64,000 bases of DNA from Cycas panzhihuaensis (Eukaryota; Cycadophyta), in NCBI GenBank assembly GCA_023213395.1, contig CM041465.1, positions 160,711,741 through 160,775,740 on the forward strand, read 5' to 3'. Position 1 is the stretch's first letter, and the number at the start of each line of letters is the position of its first letter. The translations under genes were made by a program, and so were the position numbers. Below, piece by piece: positions 1 to 12,800 of this stretch. The notes under the pieces are model-generated. The model had not been told where the DNA came from. It made no database searches and saw nothing but the letters and a program-made list of their open reading frames with translations.

Positions 1-510
1 AGAAGGATAATTAAAGGGCATGTTTATCAAGGTACTAATGATCACAAATTGATAAGAGGTTAAGCTATTTGATGGAGCTATTTGATATGTAAGAAAGAAA
101 GCAAACTTTGTTGAGCAGTATAGATCATTGCATGACTTATAAGGGTATGGTTTATTCATTGGTAATGATGCGGCATGAGTTGTGTTTTGGGCAATTAATT
201 GAGTGTGATGTGGTGTGTCTTGGCAATGTAATAGCAATATGTGGCATGTATGATCATTGTGAGATTTATGAGGCATTGATTTGGTGAAGTGTGTGTTTTA
301 GATTCTATGTGAGAAATGGATAAGGTGATGATGTGACGATGAAGTTAGTGATGTGAGAACATGAGACATAAGAAAGTTTGTTGAGATTGATAAGTAAATT
401 TATTGGTTAAAAGGGACATTGTTTGGAGGTACATTTACAATCATAGAGGAAAATGATATGGCTATGTATGTTCATAAAATAAATGAATATTTTCTAAGGG
501 ATTCATTTCT
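1..510. other. Unassigned sequence, probable 5' part of Copia A
   Basis: AT-rich sequence with no recognisable domain. It lies directly 5' of a Copia gag remnant and may be the leader of that element, but I see no LTR and no initiator-Met tRNA primer binding site in it. The 5' LTR of element A is therefore outside the window or lost. Confidence 0.3.
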
Positions 511-514
511 TCTA

Positions 515-796
515 ATACCTAAGTGTAATGGAGAAGACCACTTTCTTTAGACAATTAAAATGAGATGCTTTTTCATAGCTAGAGGTTTATGGAAGCTTGT
601 TACTGATGGATATAATATCCCTAAGGATGAAGAAGAAAAGGAAATGCTTGAGAAGAAAGACATAAAGGCATTCATCATGATTCTTGTTGCATTAAATAAG
701 GTTGATCTTCCTTCTGCCTACCATTTTTTCATTCCTAAGATTCAACATGTAAGTACTGCTAAGGAAGCTTGGGATATTTTTAAGGGATGTATTTGA
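515..796 (+). pseudogene. Copia gag remnant (UBN2-type), element A
   Basis: Remnant of the Gag capsid protein of a Ty1/Copia retrotransposon. The open part starts at the Met at 560 and reads ARGLWKLVTDG, then a KKDIKAFIMI-like stretch, then VSTAKEAWDIFKG near the end. This is the usual order in plant Copia Gag (UBN2/DUF4219): an 'A..LW' start, an acidic helix and a 'TAKEAWD.L' end. The frame extends upstream through one stop at 549-551, where a tryptophan (FLWTIKM) would be expected. It ends in a stop after about 78 codons. No zinc knuckle or pol follows, so the element is internally deleted or non-autonomous. The family is seen in the motifs; the defect is seen directly. Confidence 0.75.
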
Positions 797-869
797 ACAA
801 ACTCCTAAAGAGATACGACAAATTATTGAAAAGGTAATTAAGATTAGTGATGGTTATGATATAGGGAAA

Positions 870-1415
870 ATGGATGAAGAAAGTATTATCAACATTGATA
901 AAATGACATGTCAAGATGAAGAATGCATGAGTACTAAAGAAATTTCTACTAGATGTAAAGAAACGATGGTTGAATGTATTGATGAGACTATAATTTCTAC
1001 TGAAGATGTTGAGAGCGATGAATCAATTAAGGTTTATTTAGATGGCACTATTATTTTAAGGGAAATTGAATATGAATTTGATGGTCCTATAAAGGATGAG
1101 TCTTATATTGATGATATTCTTGTTTTAAGTATTGATTCAAGTTCAAAGAGTATACAAGTCAATTCTACTCAAAAGAATTTTATTGTATATGGTGATCAAG
1201 AATTTATACATGATAATGATGACAAACAAGTTGTATTTGAAGATGGTTACTTAGAGGATCTACATCAAAATCAGACTAGACTAGCCATAATGAAGATTCA
1301 GGATTTTCACTTGCTAGAGCTGCTACAACAATATCACTATAGGATAGAAGATGGAAATCAAGTTGAGGACATCATCCTACAAAGGTATCAATACAGAATT
1401 GAAGATAAAAATTAA
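870..1415 (+). CDS. Acidic open reading frame of 181 codons in Copia A, product unknown
   Basis: An uninterrupted 181-codon frame between the gag remnant and the 3' LTR of element A. The product would be very acidic (rich in Asp, Glu and Ile), with no signal peptide, membrane segment or known motif that I recognise. Its last 30 residues run into a tandem repeat that encodes a YRIED-x-NQVEDII unit. Uninterrupted length is unusual here, since neighbouring retrotransposon frames are full of stops. It could be a non-autonomous element's own ORF, a gag C-terminal extension, or a chance frame in low-complexity sequence. I do not assign a function. Confidence 0.4.
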   Translation: MDEESIINIDKMTCQDEECMSTKEISTRCKETMVECIDETIISTEDVESDESIKVYLDGTIILREIEYEFDGPIKDESYIDDILVLSIDSSSKSIQVNSTQKNFIVYGDQEFIHDNDDKQVVFEDGYLEDLHQNQTRLAIMKIQDFHLLELLQQYHYRIEDGNQVEDIILQRYQYRIEDKN

Positions 1416-1500
1416 GTTGAAGACATCATTCTATAATAAAGACATCACTACAAGATTGAAGATGAGGATCAAGTTGAAGACATTATCTTTAAGACATTTC
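1332..1500 (+). repeat. Three degenerate tandem copies of a ~55-bp unit
   Basis: Three consecutive copies of a unit of about 55 bp, each containing a form of 'AGATTGAAGATGARRATCAAGTTGA' broken by substitutions, followed by 'GACATCATYCT'. The first copy is coding in the acidic frame. The second contains the frame's stop, where CAA has become TAA in 'AATTAAGTTGAAG'. The repeats end just before the polypurine tract of element A. Confidence 0.7.
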
Positions 1501-1542
1501 CAAGGACAAGGCGTTGTAAATACAAATGACCCAAATGTGCAT

Positions 1543-1783
1543 TAAGGGGGAGTGTTGGAATATTAGTAATGTACATTTGTTTATCCCACATGAAAGTGGG
1601 TCGTACTCTCACGATCATGACATTTACTATAAATACATAACGAAGTGTATCATATGTAATCATGTTGTAAGGATGGTTTATTAATATAATTGAGGTACCT
1701 TAAGGGTATCGTTCGATCCTGTAGGTGTTTGTTCTATTTTGTGAATTATCTTATGCAAGTTATATTTTCTAATAATAATAACA
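1543..1783 (+). mobile_element. 3' LTR of Copia A with polypurine tract
   Basis: A polypurine tract (TAAGGGGGAG, 1543-1552) is followed directly by an LTR running from TGTTGGAATATTAG at 1553 to CTAATAATAATAACA ending at 1783, about 231 bp. The ends are inverted (TGTT...ATTAG / CTAAT...AACA) with TG/CA termini. A TATA-like box, TATAAATA, lies at 1628-1635 and would be the LTR promoter. The matching 5' LTR is not in the window. Confidence 0.8.
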
Positions 1784-4140
1784 TAGGGCCAATCACAAGG
1801 TGATGTAGTGGCTCTCAAAGATGTAGTTTCATTATTTCTAGATGATGCTTGAGCTAGAGCTCAAAGTGTGGCACCATAAGGAGAGGGAGGTGGTATTTCA
1901 TTTGATAGATTCCATAGCCCTTTATTCTATATCCATTCAAGACAGTATTTCATCTCATAGACAAGTCCAATAAAGTAGCTACCATAATAGAGACAATAGC
2001 CTAGATACTCCACTAATGAAGGGCAATGAAGCAACTTATTTTTCTTTTGAGCTTTACGTAAGCCATCTTCTTTAATCCATGAGATAAACAAAGCCTTCCA
2101 TGAATGTGATAAGTCTACAATGAGGCTAGTGTAGGAGTATGGAACCATAACCTATAGCCATAAGTACCATGAAATGGATATTAGCAAAACACTTAAAGGA
2201 GATATACAATAGCAAAGACCCCATCACAACTAAATCTAAGTGCTAGCACAGACGTCCTAGCATGAATCTCCATAGTTAGCTAGCTAAAATAGTCACTACA
2301 ATAACACTAGAAATTGAGGAGGAGTTTGTCTCTCAGTTATAAAAGATTATGCTTCCTGAGGATCAACCATCTAAGGAAACACATAATGCCACCTTATTGG
2401 AAGAAAAAGGTGCATCAACATATGCTACAAAAGCAATGAATGGACTGGTCAAATCTACAAAACAATAGTGCCCATACAAACTCTAATACTTGCATGATGC
2501 ACTCATGGCTAATGCCCTGCAATCTTTGTAATCTCATATCCATGTCAATATTCAATGATAAAATGCATATGACCACCATCATAGCTGGTACCTTCAGCTA
2601 CTTTGCCTAGAACACATGATCGTAGATTCATGTATGGCCATCCTTTACTTGCAATGATGAATATAAATCACTCATAGTGGTGGCCCTCCATCACTTAGAA
2701 TTTTTCTTTTTTTGGAACCCTAACATTTTTAGGGTTATAATATCTTTTTGGAATATGTTTATTTTCATGGTGGTGGACGTCAAATTATTTAAAAAATGAT
2801 TTTTTTTTTTTTTTTGTTTTAAAATTAAATTAAATTATATTGGATAATCATTTCAAATCTGCTAGCCCACCTTGTGCTTCAACCCTTAGTTACATGGCGG
2901 GCTTATATGACCGGCTTGTGGAAGGGGCTATCCCCCAATTTTAGCTTTCATATTGAGTTCTTTTCATATTTTTGATGATATCTTAAGCTATAAGATACTG
3001 CTTTTGCTTTCGTTTGTTGCATTGGATTTGTAACAGAGAGACCTTTCCATTGGCAAGTCATTTGATGATTTTTGGAGCTATTTTGATGTAAAATTTTTAG
3101 TTTGAAGTTTAAACTTTCTGATAAATCTTCATCTTTTATCATTTTTTCAGCTTCTTCAAGCACTTTCATGCAATTTTTAAGGTTCCATGATATTTTTTGA
3201 TGTAATATACCCCAAATGGGGGGATAAGATATACTAATGATCAGTTTTTGGCTCTTGAAGAATCTATTATGTTCATTTTATACTTTATTTTATGAGAGAG
3301 TGTCATGTATACTTTACTCAAGTTATATCTATCATTTTTTAGTCATGCAAAAATATTTATTATTGGTTATTTTGCCTATGGTGGTAAGTTGTATAGCCCA
3401 AAGAGGTATCTTTTAGTCCATGAGGCATATTTGAGGCCACAGTACCATTATATTTCCAGTCATTAGATGCTGAAGAAGTGATAGTCCTATTGAGCAAGAG
3501 GTAGGACACACTTTTAAAGCTACTCTTGCCTGCCATGTGCCAACTATATATTTTTCTACTTACACTCTTATATGAGCAAGGGGTGGGACCTTTTTCCAGC
3601 TACTCTTGTCAACTCCTAATTGATCCACATACGTAAAGGGAGTTCCTACCCAATTAACAGTTGCAGCAGCTGAGGACCCATGCATTCCAGTAGATAGACT
3701 TTGCTTCATATAGACATTAGTAGTTTTTATTCAGGTGTAGCAACATTTGTAATCCAACAGACTTTCGAAGACTCAAGCTTATCATTTGATGTGATAATAT
3801 TTTATGTAATTGACTATTACAAGGGGAAATGCTAGGTGTAATACCTAATTACATTAACCTTATGCAAACTCTCTCTATTTCTTATATTTTTATATTAGAG
3901 GAAGTGGGTCACTTAGATATGTGTGCCACCTATAAGTTCACCAATGGGGTTCTCTCACTAGTGGTGAGTTTGTATTATAAGTATGTACTCTTAATTATCT
4001 CTAATTGAATTTTGGCCAATTCTCCACAAATTATATTTATTATTATACATACTTCATCTCTTTTATACTTTATTGTATATCATTCACTCACCATTAGATA
4101 TTTATTATTTAGTTTTGTATTTCTAATTTTAACAGGATCA
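1784..4140. other. Gene-free AT-rich sequence with two unidentified minus-strand frames
   Basis: No confident gene. Two minus-strand frames stand out. At 1927-2148 there are 73 codons with a basic stretch (RKAQKKNK) and two cysteines, possibly a transposon fragment. At 2948-3169 there are 73 codons, hydrophilic, of no recognised family. A poly-T run is at 2801-2814. At 3821-4040 the sequence resembles an LTR in texture (TATA-like box, pyrimidine runs), but I could not find a partner copy or convincing ends. Confidence 0.3.
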
Positions 4141-4499
4141 TGATGATATTAAAGCTCAATTTTTTTCCACATTATGAGGAACAATAATTACTTGGTTCTA
4201 ATATATGGTGATGTAAAATTTATCTTAGGATTAGTTGCAAGAGTAGTTTTTGGATCACTTCTAAAAATTAAGAGATCCAATGGTAATATTCCAAACCTTA
4301 GAAGAGATAAAATAATACCCTAGAGAATCTGTGAATGATTTTGACAAGTGAATGAGAATAATAATGAATAAGATGCAACTAGCAATAATAATAAGTCCTA
4401 TATTGGTGATGAAATATTTTGTATAAGGATTAATACTATAATTGAGAGATAATATCATATTGCACTTGATGCATAATTATAAATAAGTATGGGAGATAG

Positions 4500-5960
4500 C
4501 TTTAAAATTTAAAATTCAAATGAAAACAATATACTCTTAGATGGCAATATATCAAGCTCTTCAAATAGGACTAACCTTCTCTCAAGTAGGGGAAGGAGAA
4601 TAATTGAGGCTGATGAATGGTAATATAGATGCCTAAAATAGGTACATACCTAAAAATTAAAGCCTTAAAAAAAGAAGTAGAGGCATTGAAGCAACAATCA
4701 TTAGTATTTGTACTTACAAATATGTAGCAAAATTAAGAAGTAGAAAAGCTACATATAGAATTAGCTCAATTACACTTGTAAAAACCTAGAGACAACATTT
4801 TGTGTTCTCCAACTTGTAATCAACAAGGACATCTTAAAAATGAACATACAAGTTCAATAAGATGGTGCGAATATTATAGAAGAAATAACCATAGTATATG
4901 GGAATACTTTTCCCAACTGATAGATATAGATGGTGAAGTCCATAATGTATTCTTTCAAAAAATGGAATGAGGATTGGGAAAGTAATATAATGGAAAAATA
5001 AAACTAGTTTATTATTTTTTATACCAAATATGGGGACATTTTAGATTAGACTAGTCATAGAAAGGTGATAACTTTATCTACAAAGAATGTAGACTAGTAG
5101 ATCACAAATGGGTAAATTGTTTAAAGAATACTTAACTCCAAACTGTTAATCTGGTTATAATCATTCTAGATAAAGAGATACTAGTATATTTATAGACTCG
5201 AAGTAGTAACATGACTATAATACAAATTTAGAATAGTCTTCTACATCTAGTAATTAAACAACAAAGACTTCAAGATGCAATTAAAATTCTTTAAGATGCC
5301 ATAAGTGAAGCATAACATAAAGAGATTTAACATGAGTAACAATTTAAAGGGTAAACTTATAAAAGAAGAATAGATCTTGAAGCACCCTTTTCTAGTGACA
5401 TAGATATGAACCCCTGGTAGAGACTCCAAATTGTGAAGGATTTGCTTTTAAAATTAAGAGTATCCATTCCCATTTCTACAATCTTTAATAGTTAGAGGTT
5501 AGTTATTTCTAATAAATAATCCTAGATCATATTGAGAAGCTAATAATGAGGGCAATTAAAAATAATGAGATAGATCTTAGAGTTTCAATGGTTATCCTAT
5601 GAATGACTTTATGTAAAATAATCATGGATGGAGGATAGAGAGTTAATGTATTACTTAAATCTTCTTAGATAGATATGGGAATGTGGGAAGTGGTTATCTT
5701 ATATTAGTTAATTAGATTAACTAACCAACTTTAGGATTAGATCAATGGGGACATTGATTAATGTTCTAATCACTATAGCTAGAATTATAATTTTAATGGA
5801 TCTCGTGATAGTTTGGATGTGGATCCAAAGGAAATCCTAATCTTGCATTACTAAGGAAGATTGTGGCTTTTGGAAACCAAGGCCATTAAAGACTAGGGGA
5901 ACTTTACTTTTACACTCTCAGTGGACAATAAAGTTATAACTATGTTGTTATGCTCTGATG
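4500..5960 (+). pseudogene. Gypsy gag zinc-knuckle and protease remnant (element B, first part)
   Basis: A heavily stopped + strand remnant. At about 4800-4915 a Cys/His region includes WCEYYRRNNHSIWEY, resembling the WC-x-H-x-x-x-x-H knuckle of plant Gypsy Gag with cysteines changed to tyrosine. At 5560-5860 a retropepsin-like stretch reads IIMDGG...VNVLL, where the family has a D-[TSG]-G active site, followed by sequence resembling the usual 'ADQ...GT' region. At 5850-5960 'GRLWLLETKAI' resembles the linker between protease and reverse transcriptase. Many stops fall at expected Gln and Trp codons. The order here conflicts with the next feature, so more than one Gypsy copy may be involved. 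Confidence 0.55.
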
Positions 5961-6289
5961 GGCCTCAAATTAAGAAGATTGAAGATAAAGAAAGAGATTT
6001 ATCCACAACTGCTAAGATAGAACCTATAATAAGTCCTTACTTAGAAATGACATATTAATCACATTCAAAGTTACCAAGAAGTATGTCATCTTCCTATATG
6101 ATGAATTGGCTCCAAAATACATGGGACTAAGCCAGACCAGCTTCTCACTACACACTAGAATTATGTCCTGACTCTCTAGATGATGAATGAATGGAAGATA
6201 CTTCAACCAAAACTACCTTAAATTCTCTAAGATAAGGCATAAGTACGGTGGGACTTGTAAGATTCCAAAGGTAACTTAGAGACTTTTAA

Positions 6290-6535
6290 TGAAATTTCTA
6301 AGAATTTACCAAAATTTTCAGGCCATTTGGGCTAAGAAGAAAAAGATATAAAACATTATACTCAAATTTTAAAAAATAAAGGCCAAGAAGAATTTTGTTA
6401 TTCCTTATTTCCATTGTCCTTAATAGGACAAGTATTTTCATGGTATGTTGCCCATGTTGATAATTTTAAATCTTAGAATGAATTGAATGAAAATTTTCTA
6501 ATTAAATTTAGAGATAAGGAATAAAATTGCCAATG
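6290..6535 (+). pseudogene. Gypsy capsid (Retrotrans_gag) remnant
   Basis: One frame reads KFSGHLG, then LFPLSLIGQVFSWY, then NELNENFLIKFRDKE. This is the core of the Retrotrans_gag family: a 'PF.G.' start, 'L.L.G.A..W', and 'W..L...F...F'. Two stops interrupt it, one of them at the Trp expected before NELNENF. It lies downstream of the protease-like remnant and upstream of reverse transcriptase. In an intact Gypsy element the capsid precedes protease, so this is either a second element or a rearrangement. Confidence 0.65.
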
Positions 6536-7019
6536 TTTTGGAATGGTGGGGATCCCAAAAATCATGTAAAAAAATGTATAAATAACTAGGTCAAAAATCA
6601 GACTCTAAAAACTAAATGGGTGTAAAGGTGGGCCCAAGCTTTCAAGGGAATTTTAGTAGTACAGTATCACCATTACAAATAAATGAAATTAGTAGATTAG
6701 GAATTATTGTTTAAGAATTTTTATAGGACCTTCACATACCATAGTGAAGATAGAGGAATTCAAAAAAATTTAACCAACCTTAAAATAAAAATGATGGAGG
6801 CCAATGAAAGTTATCTTTAGACATAAGTTATAGAATCCAAATCTAGAAAGTATTCAGTTAAAGATAAAGAAAACACATAAATTTCCACTAGATTACTCCA
6901 TTGTGGATTATGGAGAATGGATGATCAATCAAACTCTAGCATATATATTGAGCTAAGATAAAAAAATAGTTCAAAGTGAACAATTAAAAATCAAACAAAT
7001 TGATGTCAAAACAGAAGAG

Positions 7020-8520
7020 CAACCTCAGATGATCTACATAGGGGATTACTGGGATGCAAAGACTATGAATTAGGCCACAACACTATTTTTAGAATATAAG
7101 GATATCTTCAATTGGTTATATAAGGATCTGAAAGGTATACCACCAGAATTAGGAGAACATTAGATAAAAATAGTAGAAGGAGAAAAGCTTTTTTAACAAT
7201 GACCCTACATAATGAATCTTAATTATAAAGCAAAGGTAAAAGCTAAACTAGATAAATTATTAAAATTTGGTTATACTTTTGAAGTTGAAAATAGTGAATG
7301 GTTTAGTCTAGTAGTGGTGGTCTTGAATTAAAATATGAAGCTCAAAGTTTATATAAACTATTGAGCCCTTAATAAAGCAATGAAGAAAGATCCTTTTCTA
7401 ATTTCGTTTACCAAAAGCATATTAGAAAAAGTAGCAAGACATGAAGTATATTCTTTTATAGATGGATTTAGTGGATACAATCACATTATGATTACCCCAG
7501 AGGATTAGTTGAAGAAAACTTTTGTCACTGAATAGGGAACTTATGTATATAGAGTCATGTCCTTTGGGTTGACTAATGAACCAACCACTTTTTAGAGAGT
7601 AATCCTGAACACATTTCTATAGACTATTAGAAAGATAATTGAAGTGTTTTTGGATGATTGGATAGTTTATACTTTGCTAAAAAATCATCTTAAAATTTTA
7701 CAATTGATGTTAGAAACATGTAAAATGAGTAAATTATGTTTAAATCTAGCTAAATATATATTTATGGTTTTATTTAGATCCTTATTGGGACGTGTGGTGA
7801 TGAAGGATGGGTTAGAAACAATGTCATAGTAATTTTAAAATTTCCTATACCAAAAACAATAAAGTAGGTAAAAGGATTTTTGGGCATGATGGGGTATTAT
7901 AGGAAATTCATTAAGGAATATACTCACATAGCTAATCCCTTAAAAACCTTGTTAGAAAAAAAAAACTATGTGGTAGTGGGAATTGCAACAATAGTTTATG
8001 TTTGATCTACTAAAGAAAAATATTATACAAGCATCTATTTTAAATTCTTAAATTAGGATAGACCCTTTCATATGCATATTGATTCTTCATAACTTACCAT
8101 TAGGTGTGTATTGGCTCAACCGGGAGATGACAATATAGATCTCCCTATTTATTTTTCTAGTTAAAAATTGACACAGGTGGAGCAAAATTACTCAGTGATA
8201 AAGTGAGAAGGCTTAGGTATAGTTTATGCGTTACAAAAGTTTAGATATTATTTATTGGTTAATCCATTTATTTTCTTTGTAGATCAATAGGCTCTTCAAT
8301 ATTTGGTAAATAAGCTAATTCTACAAGGAAGGATCAATAGATGATTGATGTTATTCCAAGAATTTAACTTCAAAATCATTGTAAAGAAAGGGGAGAAACA
8401 CATTGTGCTTGACTTACTATCAAGAGAAGCAAATAAGGAACCCACTACGAGAATATATGATGATTTCCCAAACACTAAATTATTATCTATTGAACTATTA
8501 TTAAGATGATATGAAGGGAT
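7020..8520 (+). pseudogene. Gypsy reverse transcriptase and RNase H remnant (element B)
   Basis: Would copy element RNA into DNA in cytoplasmic particles if intact. Reverse transcriptase runs from about 7080 to 7830: INY-x-ALNKA, then YSFIDGFSGYNHI (the first catalytic Asp block), VMSFGLTNEPTTF, and the catalytic VFLDDWIVY near 7650. RNase H follows at about 8040-8500 with HIDSS, an NYSVIK block, YYLLVNPF and a DLLSREAN end. Many stops fall at conserved Gln or Trp: 7506-7508 (PEDQ block), 7533-7535 (EWGTY block) and 7593-7595 (FQR block). It continues into integrase. Confidence 0.85.
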
Positions 8521-8659
8521 TATGGAATACCTCATTACAGGTCATACACTAATTAGGCTAAAATGAGAAAAAAGACAAAGTTTCACTTGAAGAACATTCC
8601 CATTCTAATTGGTACAATGAATGTTATATAAACTTGGACCAGATGAAAGTTTCCAATGA

Positions 8660-9290
8660 TGTATACTAGAACATGAGGTGGAGGTAGTAATAAAGAAAGC
8701 CCATGAAGGGATGGCATTAAGACATCAGAGCAGTGAATCAACAACATGAAAGATTTTGCTTACAAGATTATAGTGGCCAATGCTATTTGAGGACACTAAG
8801 AAATGGGTTCAAAGTTATGACATCTGTAAGTGTATGGACAAGCCAGGAAAATGCCACTCCATGCCCTTATATTTGATCTTAGCTTGGGCTCTATTTAAAT
8901 AATGGGGACTATATTTCATAAGACCTATTAGTCCTTTGGCCAAACAAATAAATGTAAGGTATACTCTAGTTACCACAAATTTCTTAAAATGATAGAAACT
9001 TGACCTATGAGAACTTATAACTCTCAAAGTACAACTAGATTATTATATTGTTCATTTCGATTTCCCCTTAGAAATAGTGTCAGATCAAGGTGGTAGTTTT
9101 TTAAATAATACTAAAGCATTTTATAAATAGATTTATGATCTAATATTATTAGTCCTTTCTTTATTATCTTAGGGCTAACAAATAAGTAAAAAGTACTAAG
9201 AAAAATTTGAAATTAGCTTTGTCTAAAATTTATAGTGAATAAATGATCAATTGGGCAAAATATTTATATTTTGCCCTTTAGGTAAATATA
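8660..9290 (+). pseudogene. Gypsy integrase, N-terminal part (element B, left of insertion)
   Basis: Continues the RNase H remnant on the same strand. Visible pieces are the zinc-binding entry (HEGMALRH), WPMLFEDTKKWVQSYDICK with one Cys of the HHCC module, and the catalytic core with IVSDQGGSFLNN, the second Asp of the DDE triad, near 9070. The frame is full of stops. At 9295 it is cut by Copia C, and its C-terminal end resumes at 16546. Confidence 0.75.
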
Positions 9291-9295
9291 ATAAT
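9291..9295. repeat. Target site duplication of Copia C, left copy
   Basis: ATAAT, identical to the five bases at 16541-16545 immediately after the other LTR. Five base pairs is the usual duplication made by Copia integrases. Confidence 0.9.
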
Positions 9296-9737
9296 TGTAG
9301 AAGAGAGGTAACATGTACAATCTCAGTAGGATCAAATAATTAACCATACACAAGTACCAAATGACATTACACATGTACACATATTTGGTAAGTAGAAAAC
9401 CCCTTCTAGGGAAGAAAAACCACCTCTTTAATTTATAAATTTATTGACTAAAAAACTTTACATAAAGGCTTGTCATAATTACCATCTACATACTAAACTA
9501 GGATGGAAACCAGCCTTCAGATAGGCTTATGATAGCCTCCTAGATTCCTGGAACCAATTCCTAGAATCTAAGAGAGACTATTTAAAGAATAAGAGGTTTG
9601 TTGAAATGGGCAGTTGTTCATTTCAGTGACCTTTATATAATAAATAATAATTAACATAAACTTTATAAAATAAACTTTAATAACTTACAATTACAATATT
9701 AACATGTGACATAAAGCTAATATTAATATTTTTAGCA
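9296..9737 (-). repeat. 3' LTR of Copia C
   Basis: A 442-bp LTR beginning TGTAGAAGAGAGGTAACA and ending TTTTTAGCA on the + strand. On the element's strand it starts TGCTAAAAATATT, directly after a polypurine tract (AAAGGGGGA; + strand 9738-9747). It contains the 'TTCTTCCC..GAAGGGG' motif often seen in plant Copia LTRs (reverse complement near 9402-9420). Confidence 0.9.
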
Positions 9738-9849
9738 TCCCCCTTTAATGTTAGCTTTTATATAATATAGAAGATAAATAAGGTCTTCATCATGTTGATC
9801 CCCCTTTGATGGAAACTTCTTTTATCTTTAACAAATCTCACAAGTTTAA

Positions 9850-12800
9850 AAACTTGACTTCAATAAATGATTTTGTAAAAATATCAACAACCTATAGATC
9901 TATAGGACAATAAGATAAATAAATAATATTATCAGTAATAAGATTATGAATAAAATATTGATGCAATTCTATGTGTTTAGTTTTAGAATGAGCAACTAGA
10001 TTGGTAGAAATAGCAATAACACCTTGATTATCAACTTTAAGTTCTATACAAGAGTCAGGAAACAGACCAATTTTATTTAAGAGAGATTTGATCTAAAGTG
10101 ATTCTTTGCTTGCTTCAATGAGTGCTCGATATTCAACTTTGGTTGTTGATAGAGCTAGAGCCTATATTTTTTACTAGACCATATGATAGGTGAGGAATCT
10201 AGAAAAAAAAAAAAACTTGTTGTTGACTTATAATCATTTGAGTCACCTGCCCAATTTGAATCAGTATACCCTATTAAGGATAGATAATTACTACAGGAAT
10301 TATAAGTTAGACTATAAAAAATACTATTTTGAAGATATCGAAGAATACGTTTAGTAGCTTTCTAGTGTGATTCATGTGGTTTTTTTATATATCGCAAACA
10401 TAAAGCAACAACATAAGATATATCTGGTCGAGTATAAGTTAAGTAAATAAGGCTTCTAATAAGTTATCTATATAAAGTTGGATCAGACAAGGGTGTGGAA
10501 TAATCAGTAGATAAATTTACTCATGATTGTAAAGGATTATAAACTGGTTTAGCATTTTCCATGTTAAACTGTTTAATTAAGTTTAAAATATATTTTGGTT
10601 GAGATATGGTTATTTTAGAATTATGTTAATAAATTTATAATCTGAGAAAATAGTGTAGAAGACTTAGATCAGTCATTTCAAATTTATTCATTAAGGTTGT
10701 TTTTAGTTATTGAATGTTATTGTTTGAAGATCTTATGATGATGATATCATCAACATACAGGATTAATATGGTAAGATTTTTATTTTCACATTTGAAATAG
10801 AGATTTAGATCACTGATATATCTAGTATATCCATTTTGAGTAAGATAATTATTTATTTTTATGTACTAAGCTCTAGGATCTTGTTTCAATCCATAGATTG
10901 ATTTCTTTAGTTTACGAATTAAATTAGGATTGTTGAAAGAACCAGGTGGTTGAGTCATGTAGATCTCTTCTTTGAGATCATCATTTAGAAATGCGCTCTT
11001 GACATCCATTTAATGGATTTCCCATCTGAATTTAACTGCTAGAGCAATAATAATTTTAATAGTATTCATCTTTACAATAGGGGCAAAGGTTTTATTATAG
11101 TCTATACCATTGATTTGAGAGAATCCTTTCATAACTAGGCAAGCTTTGTGCTTTTCAACAGTGCTTGTTGAATTGTATTTAGTTTAATAAACCCATTTAT
11201 AATCAACTATATTTTTCCCTGGTGGAAGTGGAACAAGGTCCCAAGTTGAATTCTTGTTTAAAGCATCAATTTTAATTTACATGGCTTGCTACCATACAGG
11301 ATTGTTGCTTGCTTGTTTAAAAGTTCTAGGATCATTGCTGGCTATTATTTTAGCTATTAATATATAGTTAGCATGTAAATTTTAAGCACAAGTTCTCCTA
11401 GTATCTGAAGGATTACCTACATCAGATCTAGCATTGGATAGTATTTTCTTTACCCATACGGGTTGTTTGTTTGTAACAATTTCTGTAGTTATAGGTTGAG
11501 ATGAGGAACTAGCTTGAGAAGAAGGATATATTGTGGTGGGTTCAGATAGAGTCTAATTCTAGACTTGTGCGGATTCTATAGTCTCAGGGTCAACTTATTT
11601 TTCAGAGCAGTCAACCAAATAGGTGTTAGTTAACAGATTCTTAATAGGAAGTTTTACATAAGTGGAGGTTGAAGAGGATTCTTCTTCATCAAATATTATA
11701 TCACACAAAATTGATATTTTATGCATGATTGGATCTAAAAGTCTGTAAGCTTTACTTTCTTTGCTGTATCTAACAAATATGTATTTATGACTTTTAGGAT
11801 CAAGTTTCTTACATTTTTCTTTAGGAATGTGTCCCCATGCAGTACTTCTAAAATTTCTCAGATGTTTAACTGAGAGTTTTTGTCCAAACCATTTTTGTTC
11901 TGGCATAACGTTTTGTAAAGATTTACTAGGTAAATAGTTTAAAAGATAGTTGGAGTAAGTAATTACTTCTATCTATAACTTTAAGTCAAGACTCTTTGAA
12001 TGTAGCATGCATCGAGTCATTTTGATAAGAGTACAATTTTTATATTCAACAACACCATTTTATTGAGTGGTATAGGCAATAGAGTGCTGTAATTAAATTT
12101 TGTATTTCTTACAGAAGGAAGTAAACTTATCACTTAGGTATTCTTTAGCATTGTCAGATTTGAAAATTTTAATCTTCAAGTTTGATTGATTTTCGACAAG
12201 TGTTTTAAATTCAATGAAGATGTCAAACACTTGATTACGAGTCTTGAGTGTGTACACCCAACATTTTCTCAAAATATCATCAATAAAAGTAATGAAATAA
12301 AGACAACCAAAGTATGAGGTTATATGGAACGATCCACATATATCAGAGTGAATAAGTTCAAGTAGAACTTTCACTTTGAATTGAGTTTGATGTGAAAAGG
12401 TATCTATGTGTTGCTTACCTATTACGCATGCTTTGCAAACACCATAGACAGTAGTTAAAGGTGGAAGACGATGAACCATGTCATGTCTTTTTAGGTACTG
12501 AAGTTTACCATAACTAGTATGGTTGAATTGTTCATGCTATAATTTATTGACTGGGTCAGATTTGGCTAGAAAAGAACTAAAGGACTTTGTTTTAGTATTT
12601 TGTAAACTAGTTAAGCTATAAAAACCTATTTTATGATCAATAAGTCTAGAGGCAATAGATTTGAATTTATTTAATGGTTCTTTAATAATAAATTTATCTT
12701 TCCAGAATTTGACAACAAGGTCTTTCTAGGAGATTTAGTAAACAGAGAGAAGATTTAGTAACAAACTAGGAACATAGAATACATCCTTGATTGAACCATC

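Noticed and set aside
3821-4140. 5' LTR of Gypsy B
   Set aside because: It has LTR-like texture, but there is no second copy downstream of the integrase end, no primer site and no clear termini.
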